NCBI RefSeq assembly: GCF_037975245.1
Contig: NC_092573.1
Coordinates: forward strand, 2,976,501-3,040,500
Source of the DNA: Apostichopus japonicus
Lineage: Eukaryota; Echinodermata; Holothuroidea; Aspidochirotida; Stichopodidae
Reading direction: 5' to 3'
DNA length: 64,000 nucleotides
Each line of letters starts with the position of its first letter. The stretch's first letter is position 1. Of the stretch, positions 1 through 12,400 are shown piece after piece. Below the pieces are notes generated by a model. The model searched no databases and was not told the origin of the DNA. It worked only from the letters and a program-made list of their open reading frames with translations. Position numbers and translations under genes: made by a program.

Positions 1-37
1 AACATAACCTTCATTCATAAATTTACTAAAAAACCTA

Positions 38-310
38 TTAGAGCGGAACACGGAAATTGTGTGCAAAAGTTTTCATCAAATACGGATGGATTGCATCAGG
101 TCCAGAAGCTTTAGAAACATTTAGACAAAGCAGCTCCTTTAAGACAACCTCATCCGAAAATGAAACCTTATCCAGTTTAGGACCATCAACCCCCCCCCCC
201 ACCCCCTGAAAATCTGGAATACTACTCATATCTTCCCATGTAAAAAAATGACACAAAATAGTCGTTCAAGAGATCTGCAAGATCCTAACTATCAGTAACA
301 ATATTATCTG
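38..310 (-). mobile_element. Decayed LINE (non-LTR) reverse-transcriptase fragment
   Basis: On the minus strand an open stretch (256 to 38) contains the motif VSKASGPDAIHP, typical of the N-terminal reverse-transcriptase domain of non-LTR retrotransposons, where a 'NxSKAxGPDGIP' signature precedes the palm. Upstream, at about 257-300, residues resembling the usual leader (DLADLLNDYF) lie in a different frame. The switch falls at a run of T on the minus strand near 242-248, so a one-base slip has broken the ORF. A stop codon also sits upstream, near 283. The 3' part after the motif quickly loses similarity. This is a dead relic with no catalytic YxDD box in the window. The exact LINE clade cannot be told. 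Confidence 0.7.
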
Positions 311-360
311 CCTGTGGTGCCCTGAGAGAAACAACTGCTTTGACCTGACATGGGAAATGG

Positions 361-440
361 GGGGAATTCCACGAGACCGAAGGTCCGCGAGACCGAATTT
401 CCGCGAACCGATGGTCCGCAAGACCGATGGTCTGTGGAAG
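361..440. repeat. Short imperfect tandem repeat, unit about 17-19 bp
   Basis: The stretch repeats 'gaccgaaggtccgcga'-like units about four times (gaccgaaggtccgcga, gaccgaatttccgcga, accgatggtccgcaa, gaccgatggtctg). Because 'gacc' and 'ggtc' alternate, each unit is partly self-complementary. No gene lies here; it may be the edge of a transposon. Confidence 0.6.
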
Positions 441-574
441 GTCATCGATAGGCGTAACTAGACTTTTTCATTAGAGGGGCTTCAGAGGGGGTCAACGAGA
501 TTGACAAGGGGGCAATATTGTTTAAAATAGGGTATCGCTATATCGAATTATTAAGTTATATTGTATTATAAGAT

Positions 575-655
575 TTCATTTGGGGCAGCAGGGGGAGGGC
601 CCGAGGGGGCGGGACTTAAGTTGAGAACGGGGGCTTTCGCCCCCCTGCGCAAGTC
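575..655. repeat. G/C-rich hairpin segment
   Basis: A G-rich stretch ends in the hairpin gggggc-tttc-gccccc at about 628-643. It looks like the end of a dispersed repeat rather than a regulatory site. Its family is not recognised. Confidence 0.35.
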
Positions 656-743
656 ACTAGTATCCACTATATGAAAAGAACTGGCTGTAAATTCTTTTTA
701 ATTACGCGCTTTATCAACGTAATATTACCGGTAGCATTTAGCA

Positions 744-902
744 CAGGATCCCAGGATTCATCCCAGAATTCATCTCAGGATTCATCACAGGATTCATACC
801 AGGATTCATCCCACAATTCATCACAGGATTCATCCCAGGATTCAGATTCATCCCATGATTGATGAATCCTGGGATGAATCCTGTGATGAATCCTGGGATA
901 GC
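744..902. repeat. 12-bp-type minisatellite with an internal inversion
   Basis: Units of the form 'caggattcatcc' or 'caggattcatca' repeat about nine times from 745. Near 855-865 the array flips and continues as the reverse complement ('gatgaatcctgg'). The two halves could fold on each other. The small ORFs crossing it on both strands are by-products of the repeat and are not genes. Confidence 0.8.
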
Positions 903-2480
903 TTCAGGTTGGTCTACAATACATTCGATGCTAAAAATGTGAGAATGGTGAGCAGAATTCTTGGCTTCGGGTTTAAGCCACAACTGGTATGAATAAAACA
1001 CAAACAGAAATAAATATAAATCTGTTCCTCATATTTTGCAATTAATAGAAGCGATGTTGTCAAACCGCAATAATTGACTTCTAAATAGAAAGACGTAGGC
1101 CTATATCGATTAAGCTAAGTCAAGTGTAGTAGTAGTAGTTTCACGAAAGTAACACAGACGAGCAGAACGGAGCAGGATATCCCGGTCTATTCGGAAGACA
1201 TAGTGTTCTATACATACAAAACAATGCATCGACAAAGTATTTATAAGTCTAGGTTTACCTTGTTAGTTGGAGATCGTAATTGTTTGCAGGTTATAAGAAA
1301 CACAAAGTGCTTTACACAGAATGTTCCGTTACAATGCAATCAATGCTAATGAATATGTTGCCAGTTTACTGCAGGGAAAAATAAGGTCACAAGCACGTAG
1401 CCTATATATGTATAAGCCTTTCTGACTTGAAACCACAAATATTTGTACAGGGGTCTTTCATATTTATTTTTATATTTTTGTATATTTTTCTAGTTTGTTT
1501 ATTTTTGCAGATATACATTTTATATTTCACACATTTTCTGCCGCCTAACTCCCTAAGTATCTTTCTGCAATAAGAATTAAGATCATCATGCATTTACTTG
1601 ATCTTTAAATTTGCATTTTCAGTCAGATATCTCCTAGGCCTACCTCACCAATATGTTAGTCCAAAGAATGCCTTCACTCATGTTTTATTGAGTTAAATAA
1701 CCGTTGTTCAACACTGTCATGTAGATTTTGTTTTCCAAACAAGCCTTTTTTGCATAACATTTAGTTGTAAAAGGTAAATATTGTTAAAGGCTCATTTGTT
1801 CATCGTAACATACCTTCCTTTTCATTGCATATGCAAAACAATTGTTTGTGCTAGTCTTTTGCAATTTTTGCTGTATATAATTCCAATTGTTATGATGATT
1901 CTCATTTGCCATAAACTGGTAAGCTAGGCTTCACTACTATTTAAATTGCAACATTTTGGGAAAAGAAGGGATTTATGCATAGTCGGTATGGAAATTATAC
2001 AGATTACAGATGCCAACTAACTACAATAAAATATTCATCATCATTTCGATCTTCCCTGCCTATAGAAAATACCACCTGAGTCCCCTGTGTTTGGCAAAAA
2101 ACAGGAGAGATTGAATATCTACCCCAGTTGGTACTGGTAGCCATACTGAATGCTCGTCTGCACAAATTCATGATTAAACACACAGGATACTATTTCAGTG
2201 GTCCAGACAAATTTGTCTTCATAGAGGAAAGTAGTGCCAGCCATTAGAGCACTAATTGTGTTTACAATCATATGCGGTGGCTGGTCAATTAAGGATGAAT
2301 CCAAATGGCGCTAGTGCTTGGAGTAGTTTGTTCTATCAAGAAACAAATTATTAATGCCCCAGTGAATTTGAGTTTGCTATAGGCAGGCTTGACCATCATG
2401 ATGGTTTTATAATATATGAAATGATCAGAATCACTTTTCTTGTGCTTAAAACAAACCGACTGACCATTGAATTGATTCCT
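903..2480. other. Upstream region of LINS1, no gene seen
   Basis: AT-rich sequence without a convincing coding exon. LINS1 probably has a non-coding first exon here, because its first coding exon begins with a splice acceptor. I could not single out that exon or a promoter. Confidence 0.4.
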
Positions 2481-2542
2481 TTGTTTCATTGGCAGCTGTC
2501 CAAAAGTCATGTTCATCATCACCTTGTAGGTCCATTGTTGTC

Positions 2543-5500
2543 ATGGAAACAATTATGTCATCATTGTTGCAAGGGGAGTGTGTGTCTTCATCAGAGACCC
2601 TTAAAAATCTGGGCGAAGTTGTCAGCAATATCTGTGAAACACTTACCAGTTGTAGGAATAGCCTGCTACAGAGCAAAGATACACAGACAGCAACAGATGT
2701 TCATGGTGGCCCTCTGCTTCATATAAACTTTTTGATTAGTCTTTTTGAGACTAATCATTGCAAGATGGTGCAAGAATTACAGCAGAGACTTATTGGTGAC
2801 ACAAAGTTATTTGAATCACTGGTAAGTGCAATCAAACATAACAGATTTTAAGATTGTGTAAAAGTTAGAGGGTCTGATGTTTCGAACCCAGCAGGATCTT
2901 CATCAGAGGCTGAATGAGAGTATGATTGAAAGGGTGATTTCTATCCAACACTTATTGCATATGTTGCTTGTTATAAGTTGAGTAGTGTAAAGTTATCTAG
3001 TAACTTTGTCAAATGTCTTTATCTTCCTCTTGTATAGGTATGGTTCCTCGGTAATCACAGTCTTCTCTTGGCTTACTCTGCTTGTAAATTGTTGGTTGCT
3101 TTTCTCATCCATGATGCTGCTAGATTGGTAAGTTTATTCAACATACAAAGTTTTTTTAATGCTTGTTCAATGTCAGCTTTCTTGAAACATGAACACTCTT
3201 CAGAACATTTTTTGTATGTTCTTGCCAGATCAACAGTCGTTGATATTTATGACAAAAAGGAGAACAAAATTTAAGCAAAGAAAACAGTTATTTTCAAGAA
3301 AATGTAGAAATATAATAGTCAAATTTAGAACAGTTAATGAAACAAAAAAAAATCTGCATTCTCAAAACTTATGAAGTTTGTTTCCCTAGTAAAAGCTTTC
3401 TGTCTTGTGTTTATATTGTTTTCATGTTAATATCTTTTTTCTTTGATTCTCTTCTAGAGCAAACTCAAGTATCTCATTCATAGCTGTCTGGAAACCTCTT
3501 CAATAAATAAGGATTATCATTACCATCAAATACTTCTAACATTTGACCTCTTTAGGCTCCTCTGTAAGAATCCTCAGATTAAGGAAAGCAAGAATTGCTG
3601 TTCTTGTGGTGAAGTCCAGAATACCATTTGGGTAAACCATGCAGATGATATGCTCGAAGCAATGTCTTGCTTTGTTTCACTGCTGAGACCATTCCAATTC
3701 TTCAGCGTGGAGAAAAGAGATTCGAATTGCGATGTCGATGCCATAGCTTCAGATCTCCTCTCTCAAGAAATGAAAGGGTTCACAAATTTTCAGCCAAGAG
3801 AGCTTGAAATGTTATTAATATCATTCCTGAAGATGGTCAAATCATTCGTAAAGAGAAGCAATAAAGACAAATGTAGACCATTTTGGTTTACAATTGTTGA
3901 CTTTCTGCTAAACCTTTTGGAGAAAGGTCTGTTTAACACAAGGCATTCCTTGAGGATATCTTTAGACATCTTGGCAACAGTTTTACAGTCGAGGCCGAAA
4001 AAAGATTCAGTGGTGTTACATGCACCACTAGTTCAGACAGCAAGAAGCATCTGTGAACTAATTAATAGAGAGTGGCTGAATAAACTACCATGCAGTACTG
4101 ACCCTGTAGGCTTCGGAGGATTTCACTTCACAGAGTCTTGTCCCGACCAGATGAGAGATTTGATATTGCTTCGGAAAGTAACGAAATTAATATTCATGTC
4201 CGTACAATTGATGACAGAACATGATCAAGGTGAGTCATTTTCAAACTAATATATTGTTACACTTCTCATTTCATCATAGATGTTTATTTTCAAAGATTTA
4301 TTGCTTTTCTTCAGATTTTTTCCGTTGAAATTAGTGACCCCAACACAATGGCATAGATATATTTGAAAGATGGGCCCTGGGGGCATTTATGTCACCATTT
4401 TGCATTTTTTCTTTTAATTATTTTATAAAAATGAGGATACACTATTCTTTATCTCATATTTTTTCCCCTCCCTTTCCTCCTCCTCCTCCTCCTCCTCCTC
4501 CTCCTCCTCCTCCTCCTCCTCCTCCTCCTCCTCCTCCTCCTCCTCCTCCTCCTCCTCCTCCTCCACCATAGTTGTGTTTTAAGTCCTGAGTTATAAAAGT
4601 CCTAAAACAATGGTCAGCTTCAATGTATTTTGAAGCAGTTGCTAGGAGTGTCCTTTCCTTTTAGGATAACCTGTGGCATTTGGTGAAAATGAGTGTCTCT
4701 CTTAACAACCATTTAATTACATACAATATATATGACTAGGTTGATCAATTTATTCCTTCCCTTTACCTTTCTTTTTTTTTCTTCTTCTTTTTTTTTACAG
4801 GAGAGAAAATTTTGCATTTGCAATGGTCTGCAAGTAGCCTTGGCCATTTGAAGACATCTATTGAAAGTTTGAAGTTAGACTCATTATCAGAGTTTAGGTC
4901 AGACTGGATCATTCAGTTATTTGCAGATGAGGATGAAATGATGGTATCAGTCCTTTTCATTGCTCTAAAGACTTATAACCAGATAATTAAAACGTTTTCA
5001 TTTCCTGATATTGCAACAGTTCCAGCCTGGTGTGAACTGAAACACTTACTGTGCCCTCATCTTTTATTTTGGAATTATTTAAAACTATTGGACTTTGATC
5101 ATTCAGTACTCTTGGATTTTCTGATATCTTCTGAAACAAATTTCTTACAGTATTTGACTGCATATCTACATCTTATGAAATGCGAGTGGGACAAATGCTG
5201 TGATGTGTTCATGATAAGTAGTAATAGTATGCATGAGATTACAGAGCATGTCTCAGAGGTTGACTATGAAGAGCCTGAAGTTCCACCAAAGAGGATCAAG
5301 AAGATAGCAAATCCTCCAAGCAATTCTGATGTCACATCTTGCAACTACTCAGAAGGTGATGTTACATTAAACCCTGCGGTTAATGAGCCAGCTGACAGTA
5401 TTAATAGCTTTGTTTGCCATAAAGAGCCAAACAGTAGGAAAGACATTGAAACTAGAAATGATGGAATCAAAACAGATTGTGAAAAGGTGGAAATCAATTC

Positions 5501-5639
5501 TGGTTTAGATCAGGTTCTTTCCGTTTTGATCCGTCTTAGGATGTCATTAGAGCGATTGCAGAAAAGAAACATGTTTCCTTACTCGATTTCTCCGCTCATT
5601 CGGTCATTACTAGAGTTAGAGGCTTTGTACGAACAGTGA
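2543..5639 (+). CDS. LINS1: Protein Lines homolog 1 (LINS1)
   Basis: Four coding exons are read: 2543-2821, 3038-3127, 3458-4229 and 4801-5639. All have GT..AG borders and matching phases (0, 0, 1), giving 659 residues; vertebrate LINS1 is about 750. The recognition rests on the last 45 residues, with the pattern 'LIRLRMSLERLQKRNMFPYS' followed by 'SLLELEALY', the conserved LINS C-terminal domain, and on the Lines-type 'WFLGN' segment opening the second coding exon. The first ATG after the acceptor at 2494-2495 is 2543. The exon frame is open upstream to the acceptor without an ATG, so the 5' UTR is probably split. The Drosophila homolog 'lines' acts in Wnt-linked patterning, and human LINS1 loss causes intellectual disability; the molecular role is unclear. 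The middle (about residues 450-610) is acidic and poorly conserved. The family call is secure. The exact start is less so. Confidence 0.88.
2866..2925 (-). repeat. Solo copy of fold-back repeat (GATCCTGCT/GAAAC type)
   Basis: Read on the minus strand, 'cctctgatgaagatcctgct' followed by 'gggttcgaaacatcag' is the same repeat as the inverted pair at 8292-8389. It lies in LINS1 intron 1 of the coding part. See the finding on its likeness to a hammerhead core. Confidence 0.6.
4476..4564. repeat. (CCT)n microsatellite, about 29 units
   Basis: A nearly pure CCT tract in the LINS1 intron between the third and fourth coding exons. It produces a poly-proline ORF in one frame that is not coding. Confidence 0.95.
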
Positions 5640-5931
5640 AATATTTATGATAAAAATTAGCTAGTTGGAACTTATCATTTGTTGTCTTTGTAGAAGAACA
5701 ATGATATTTCCTGATATAGTGTATTATAACCCAACAATTGTTTTACACTGGTTGTTGGAAGAGGATGTCTATGTAATGTTATATTGGTCAAACTAGGCAT
5801 TTTCTATATAGGTAGCTCTAGTCATGATGCTCCGAAATGCGTTCTAAGTTTTGGGGCCAATTTCATGTACCTGCTCCTCATATATGTGCTGTCAAAGCAA
5901 ATATTAAGAAAAGAAACCTTTGGTTATTTCA

Positions 5932-5937
5932 AATAAA
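5932..5937 (+). terminator. LINS1 polyadenylation signal AATAAA
   Basis: AATAAA lies 293 bases after the LINS1 stop codon. It is the first canonical signal downstream, followed by GT-rich sequence, so the mRNA probably ends near 5950-5970. Confidence 0.6.
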
Positions 5938-6126
5938 ATTGAGCTAAATGTATACATATTGTCTAAAGCTTTTCTGTTCTTTCCAATGTTGTTTATTGAT
6001 TTATAGAAAGATAATTTGCAATATGTATTCAAGGTTGATATTTCTTTAGTGCAGTAAAATTTGTTTCCACTAGTGTTTGGTTGATATCAGGAGCATTGCC
6101 TTATGTAGTTCAAGGCTCCTAGACTA

Positions 6127-6175
6127 AGGTGACCAGACGTCCCCGATTTTCGGGGACAGTCCCCGATTACAGTGT
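6127..6175. repeat. Palindromic repeat end upstream of CACTIN
   Basis: 'gtgaccagacgtccccga' runs into an exact hairpin at 6139-6157 (gtccccga-ttt-tcggggac) and then a second 'gtccccga'. Sequences of this 'gaccagacgtcc..gggaca' form occur as termini of dispersed DNA transposons in many animals. No matching second terminus was found nearby. It lies about 330 bp before the CACTIN start codon, within the likely promoter region. Confidence 0.4.
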
Positions 6176-6487
6176 GCTGGGGGGCAAGGGACAGCAATTT
6201 TAGAGTAATTCCGACCTTCGGACATGCATGGTGTGCTTAAAAGTAGCTACAAAAGAACAAGGTTTATCTGGAAAATATTGGAGTTGCCCAATTAACTTGG
6301 AATACTATCTTCCTCGTCTTGCACGTATCAAACGATATTTATACTACGGTTACATTGTCACAAGGATATTTTGTGCACAGTTGGCGTTTCATAGGGCAAA
6401 CTTGGAGCACCTAACAGAACTTTTTTGTATTGACCAGCAAAGGCTAACGTTAGGCTTACGACTGTTGAGATTCTCTGACATACAACG

Positions 6488-9400
6488 ATGGGGAAGTCTT
6501 CAGAAAAGCGTAAACATCGAAAGGATCGGCGTAGGTCGAGATCACGAAGCAGAGATCGATCCAGAGAGTCTGATAGGGACCGATCATATAAATCACAGAG
6601 AAGAAGGTCTGATGATCTCTTCGCATAGTACATGCTGTCTGTGACAACATGATTCCAAATATAGGCTCTATAAGTAGAATAACACATGGATCAATTATGC
6701 GAAATAAGCTTGACTATTGTGTTACTGTTACTGTTAGTGTACTGCAGTGTAAGTTAGGCCTAAGTAAGTTACAACAACACATTTACGTATAGGGATACTC
6801 CACAAATTACTATGCACTGTAGTTAATTAAGACGATTTCCTACTCCAAACCTGGAAGCTTCGAAATTGAGTATTGTCTTTAATGAAAGTGTATGAATTAG
6901 TAGTATCAGAATTTGTTAGTTTCTAAAGTTCTGCTGTCACACTAATTAGCGTCAACAGGCCGATTTCACGACAACTCACGACAACCCACGACAACTCAAG
7001 ACAACAAGTTTAAAATACCATCAAATACAATTGATGTTATCAGAGTATATCTGGAAACACGTTTAAAACTGACTGGAACCAGCGTGCATACATATTTTTC
7101 ACGGGAAAAAATGTTTTTGTCGTAAAAATCGCCAACTTTTTCCTAACGTTGTGAAATCGGCCTGTTGACGCTAATTAGTGATACCCAAGTTCTGGTATTG
7201 GTAAATTAGTGGATTTAACTTAAGTTAAAGTTTGTCCTTGCTTAGATATACTACTAGTCTAGGCTCGGGTAGCAATAGCAACTCCAATCCCATTGGTAGG
7301 AAGCAATACTTTATGATAAATCCAACATGCCATTGTTAATTTCTTTGAAGTTTATTGAAATTATCCTGTCTCATCTCAACTGGTAAAGGTTTACTAGGAT
7401 TGCAATGTTAATGACAATTATAATTGATTGTCATATTCTGAAGAGAGATAATATATTCTAGGAGTAATTTAATATAATATACATCTTGTGTGGCAGATTT
7501 GATGTTGATTAAATTGGTGTCTCATAAAATACTGCAAATATTACATGGATCTTTACAAAAACTGCCCATGAATGCACGTTTGCACTTGTGTAGCAATAAA
7601 TCGTTAGTGATTTTGCAAGACCAGATAAACATTTCCCTGGATGACAATGTTTAGTGACCGTTAATAGTGATTGATAGTGATTTTGAGCTCATTAGGTATT
7701 CCCTAAATGTCATTTATCTTAGTAGAACTCCATCAAGCTCAGATGACAGCAGTAGTGATGGTAAACGTCGTGGCCGGTATTTAGGCTCACCGCAGAGGAA
7801 GCAAAAATCCAGGAGGGAACGATCTAGATCTCCTGTGAAACGAAAGAAGGGAGAACATAGGCCATTGACGAAAGAAGACAAAATGTAAGCTTGAGTATTC
7901 ACTGGAGTTTTAACATAGCAGTAAATAGTTGATGAGGTACATATATTCATGACTAACAAGTAACTGCTCAAACTCCATCAATATTACTTAAAATAATATT
8001 GCTTATACAGGCTCATACATGCAGGAATGATTAGAATTGATAGAATTTGCATTGTGCAGGATTTTGTTCCTTTTTCTTGTCTAAATGTTGGTTTATCCAA
8101 AAACCAATTGGTTTATGATGGTATATATGGTAATAAGGTAAATTTGAGATAGTTAGGGCATTAATGTTCATTTAAAGGATAGTGGTGATGATGATCTGTC
8201 TGATTTTGCTCACTGGTCTATTGCAATCCTTCAGCTATATGATGTTATCAATGGTATGACCAGATTCAGCCAGGAACAAGAAGAGTGTGACAGTAAGTGG
8301 GCCTGACGTTTCGACCCTAACAGGATCTTCTTCTTCATTCAGCCTCTGAAGAAGATCCTGCTAGGATCGAAACGTCAGGCCCACTTACTTTCATGCAGGC
8401 TTTTTAGTGGATAAGCAGTTTGCTAACAGTTTTTGTTTTATGTTGAGAAACAGGGAGAATTATACATGTCAAGGTCAGGAGTGAAACTGCTCGAAGCAAG
8501 AAAAACTTTCCAGGCTACTTTGCATATGTGTTGATGTTAACTGTATAATTCTACTAATTGGGTGGAATAATCCACAAAGTGTCTCCAGATACAAAACTCA
8601 TGTTTCCTTTTTTCACTGGGGCAGTTTTGGCCATTTTCATGAAAGTTTCGTAGATTAAAATTGCAATTGAAAAAGTGAGTACCATTTGACTTACGAACAG
8701 AGCAGTGTCTATCAGTGCAGCTTCATATGTCTAACACAGTATGTGAAGTTGGGAGGGGGATTGGGGGGGGAGGGGAAGTTACCGTATCCCACCATATAAC
8801 ATTAGTTTTGACAGTGACTGTATATAATGCTGTGAATATGTCCATCAATGCAACTCAAAAAGTGACTTTGGTCTTCAGATGAGATATTGGCTCAGCACTG
8901 ACAACAATAGCATCGTCATTAAGAGAGCCATGGAGAATTCAAATTACCAAACATGTCATATTTGTATTGCAAAGTCAACACTAGGATGAATTGAGGATGT
9001 GTGTGCACAGTCAGAAGTTCAGTGTAGTAGAGTACTTGAATAGACTGTGGCCTAAAAGTGCCAATCAATATTCTTGTCATAAGTGACAAAAATTTCAGCA
9101 GCTTGTTAATTTTTTCCTTCGTAGAAAGCAGAAAGAACTTTTAAAGGCAACAGAAACACTGGAGGAAAAACGCCTCAGAAGAATTCAAAAGAAGGAAGCA
9201 AAAGATCGCAAAAGGAAAGAAAAAATGGGATGGGATGAAGAAATGATGGTAAGTTTGCTACTCGTTCTTGTGAAATGTGATCAATCTGTCCATTATACGT
9301 AGTTCTCACAGAAGAATTTGAGAAAGTAAATCGAAACTGGTGTCAAACTCACTCCACACTGAACCTTGATCCTCTAACATTAGGATTCTGTTCATGCAAT

Positions 9401-12400
9401 CATGATGATAAACAAATGTGTTTTTTTTTTCTGCACGAAGATCATATCATCTCTTATAGACTTAACAGACTAAACTCATTATTCTCACTGTATGTAATTC
9501 CATAAATTTGCGGTACAATGTTTGGTGTGTCTATTTTCATTTTATGTAGTACATAAGCATTTATGTCTTCATCACTGTAATACCTTTCATTAAAATATAA
9601 CAATGCATAAAATGAAATATGTGTGTGTGTACTGAAGATGCTGCATTATAGAGTAGTGGAACATTACAACAGTAACATGTTTTGCCTCAGCAAACATCTC
9701 ATCTTCGTTTATTCTATGTGCACATATGTCTCACAAAATCTGTCTCCTAAGTCAGGAAATGACTCCCTCACCTCTTTGCATGTGTTTTATGCATGTAAAT
9801 TATGTGTAATTACGTGTAAATTAGTGAAGAAGTGCCTGCTAGGATCTGAAAAATATTCTCTCTATCCTTTATACATTTATCAGTGTACCCACAAATGACA
9901 CAGATCAATTGACTATGGACAAGTGGGGGGGGGGGGTGAGGTGTCAGAAAATGAGGGGATGCTCCGAGGAATCCTGTAAATTTGTTCACTTTTAAATGTC
10001 ACAATTCCAATCTTAGTTCACTGTGACAGTAAGTAAAAAGGGTTTCTGAGAGTTTCACTTAGGACATCATTTCAACTAGTTAGTAAGTTTGATGTTGTGC
10101 CTTGGGCTCCAACAGCTTCTATAGAATATTCAAAAACGTCAACTTCATTCGCTGATCCATTAAACATGCAATCGGCAAGAGTGTACACTTCCCATATGAC
10201 TTATTTGTAGGCAAACTTCACTCGGTAGTAAGTACACACTTGAAGTTATTTTCAGACTTTCAGTGAGAAGGAATGCTAAATTTACATCTTCTAAATTTTA
10301 AAATGATGTTTCTAAACCTGGCAATTTAATCCTCCAAATGGAATGAAGAATTGAACAACTCAATTTTCAGAGTAATGTAATGATTGCATGTGAAGAAATG
10401 TGGTGCTGAGAATGATAGGCATCAGCAGGGTTCCTTAAGGCCATGATTGTGCTACTTATCTCATGCAAATAATGTTCTTTAAATGTTGGTATCTTAGGAA
10501 AAGTGCTTTTTATTGTGTTAAGTTCCACTCTGTGTGAGAAACTCACTCACAGGTATTATGTTATTTTGTTGTTGTTTATTTACAGGGTTATACGAATGAA
10601 GATAATCCATTTGGTGATCCAAATCTCTTGGACACATTTGTCTGGCAAAAGGTGAGAATATTCTTTCAATCAAATCAAATGTGAAAAAATGAAAAGTTGG
10701 TATTAATTTCAATTGCCCTAAATAAGTCTTAACTAATAAATTTGGAAACGCTGGCTAACTTCTGTTCACATTTCATAAGTTTGCAGATCTTCAGAACCTA
10801 AAATCCACATTTCCTGAGGTCCCCATGCTGTTTCTTTTGTTGACGGTATTGAAAAGTATTATGTATTGCATGTCTCATATACTTTAAACCTTTACATTTG
10901 GTAGTTGTAAGGTAAGGTAAAACAGCTGCATCTGAGAACCATGTGACTGCTGCTACATGTTTGATATGAGGTGAAACAAATTTTTGATCATGAGTTGAGC
11001 AAAGTTATTACTACCTACAATACTTCTTTGGTGTTGGCCAAGTGTCGGCCATATCAGAAAATTTCAGTGCAACGAAAACAAACAGAGTAACATAATTGTA
11101 TGAAAATCCTCACACATGTTGTGGAAGACTCATGTTGAATGGGATCTCACAACCTTTATTTGTAACATTTCAGTATTTCCTTCTTGGGTTTTTGTGAAGA
11201 GAGTACTTTGACCATTGTATGTAATTTCACACCTTGTTGGGTATGTATGTATGTAATTTAGATCCTCCTGCAAGCAGGAACTCACAAAGAAGTCATCATT
11301 GACTTATCAAAGCCGCAAGCTGACCGAAGTCAGTCTCTTAGATTCATATTTCAACGTCAATGATTATGAATTGTCAATTGTCAACAACTCTGTAACTGGA
11401 CGACGTACATTAATCTTGGAGTGACTCGAACTCGGTACCTTCTGATTGAAAGACACCGGCGTTAACCACTGGTACTACTTGCATGATGTTTTTTGTCCTA
11501 CATCACCATCAACCTCTCTTTCTCTCCACCCGTTAGAAAAATGAAACTCTTGGATTGTCCCAAGTTGATCCGGAGAAGCTCAGAAGAATGGGAAAGGGAC
11601 AACAGATTGAAAATAGGGTGAGCTTGTCAGTACATGGCTTTGTCTCAAGAAGTATTTTTTCAGATGTCTAGATCCTTGAAAATGGATTTCAGTTCAAGAA
11701 ACAGAGAACAGAAGGGTCATCAGCAAGTAGCCAATGCCAACAATACTTAAACACCAAGACAGCTGGTATTTGACATATAAACATGAAGATGTATATGTTG
11801 TTACAATTTACTTTGAAAGATTAATAACCAGCAAATTCATGTATCTGTTCTGTCATTGGTTGGTTGGTTATTCTCTTTGTTCTTTAGCTCAGTCATTTAT
11901 TTGTCTTATCACAGAAGTATAATGAATAAACATGAAGTACAGAAGCACACAGATGTGAAAGGAAGTAAACTGAAACAACCTTGAGGATTTTGTATTTGTG
12001 ATATGAAAGGGGCTCCTGGGCTCCTGTAGAACACTGCACTAGTTACATATGAGCATATCCAATAGGACATATAATATGGAAGTGTCAATTTTTTTATTGT
12101 TTTTTGAATGCATGTTGGTGTGTTTTTTCTTCAACCAGTTGGAACTCCAAAAAGTGAAGCAGAGAAGATTGGAGAGGGAAAGAGAGAGAGAAGAAAGGGA
12201 CAAGGAACTGGTGGGTCTTTTTCTCATTTCCTTTGCTAACACCTGAAGTTATTGTATTTAAAACGTTAACAATATTCTCACACAACTTAGCAATAGTTAT
12301 TCACTGGTAAATTGTCACACCCGCTCACCAAAGTGTGTGCAATTCAAAGAGTCGATCCCAGGGTACTAGACTGCACCAAATCCAAGTGTGCCCTGGGGAC

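Noticed and set aside
4389-4571. Poly-proline ORF
   Set aside because: It is a frame through the intronic CCT tract of LINS1.
6228-6644. 138-codon ORF overlapping CACTIN exon 1
   Set aside because: It is a different frame over the RS-coding exon and promoter region; the cactin frame explains the sequence better.
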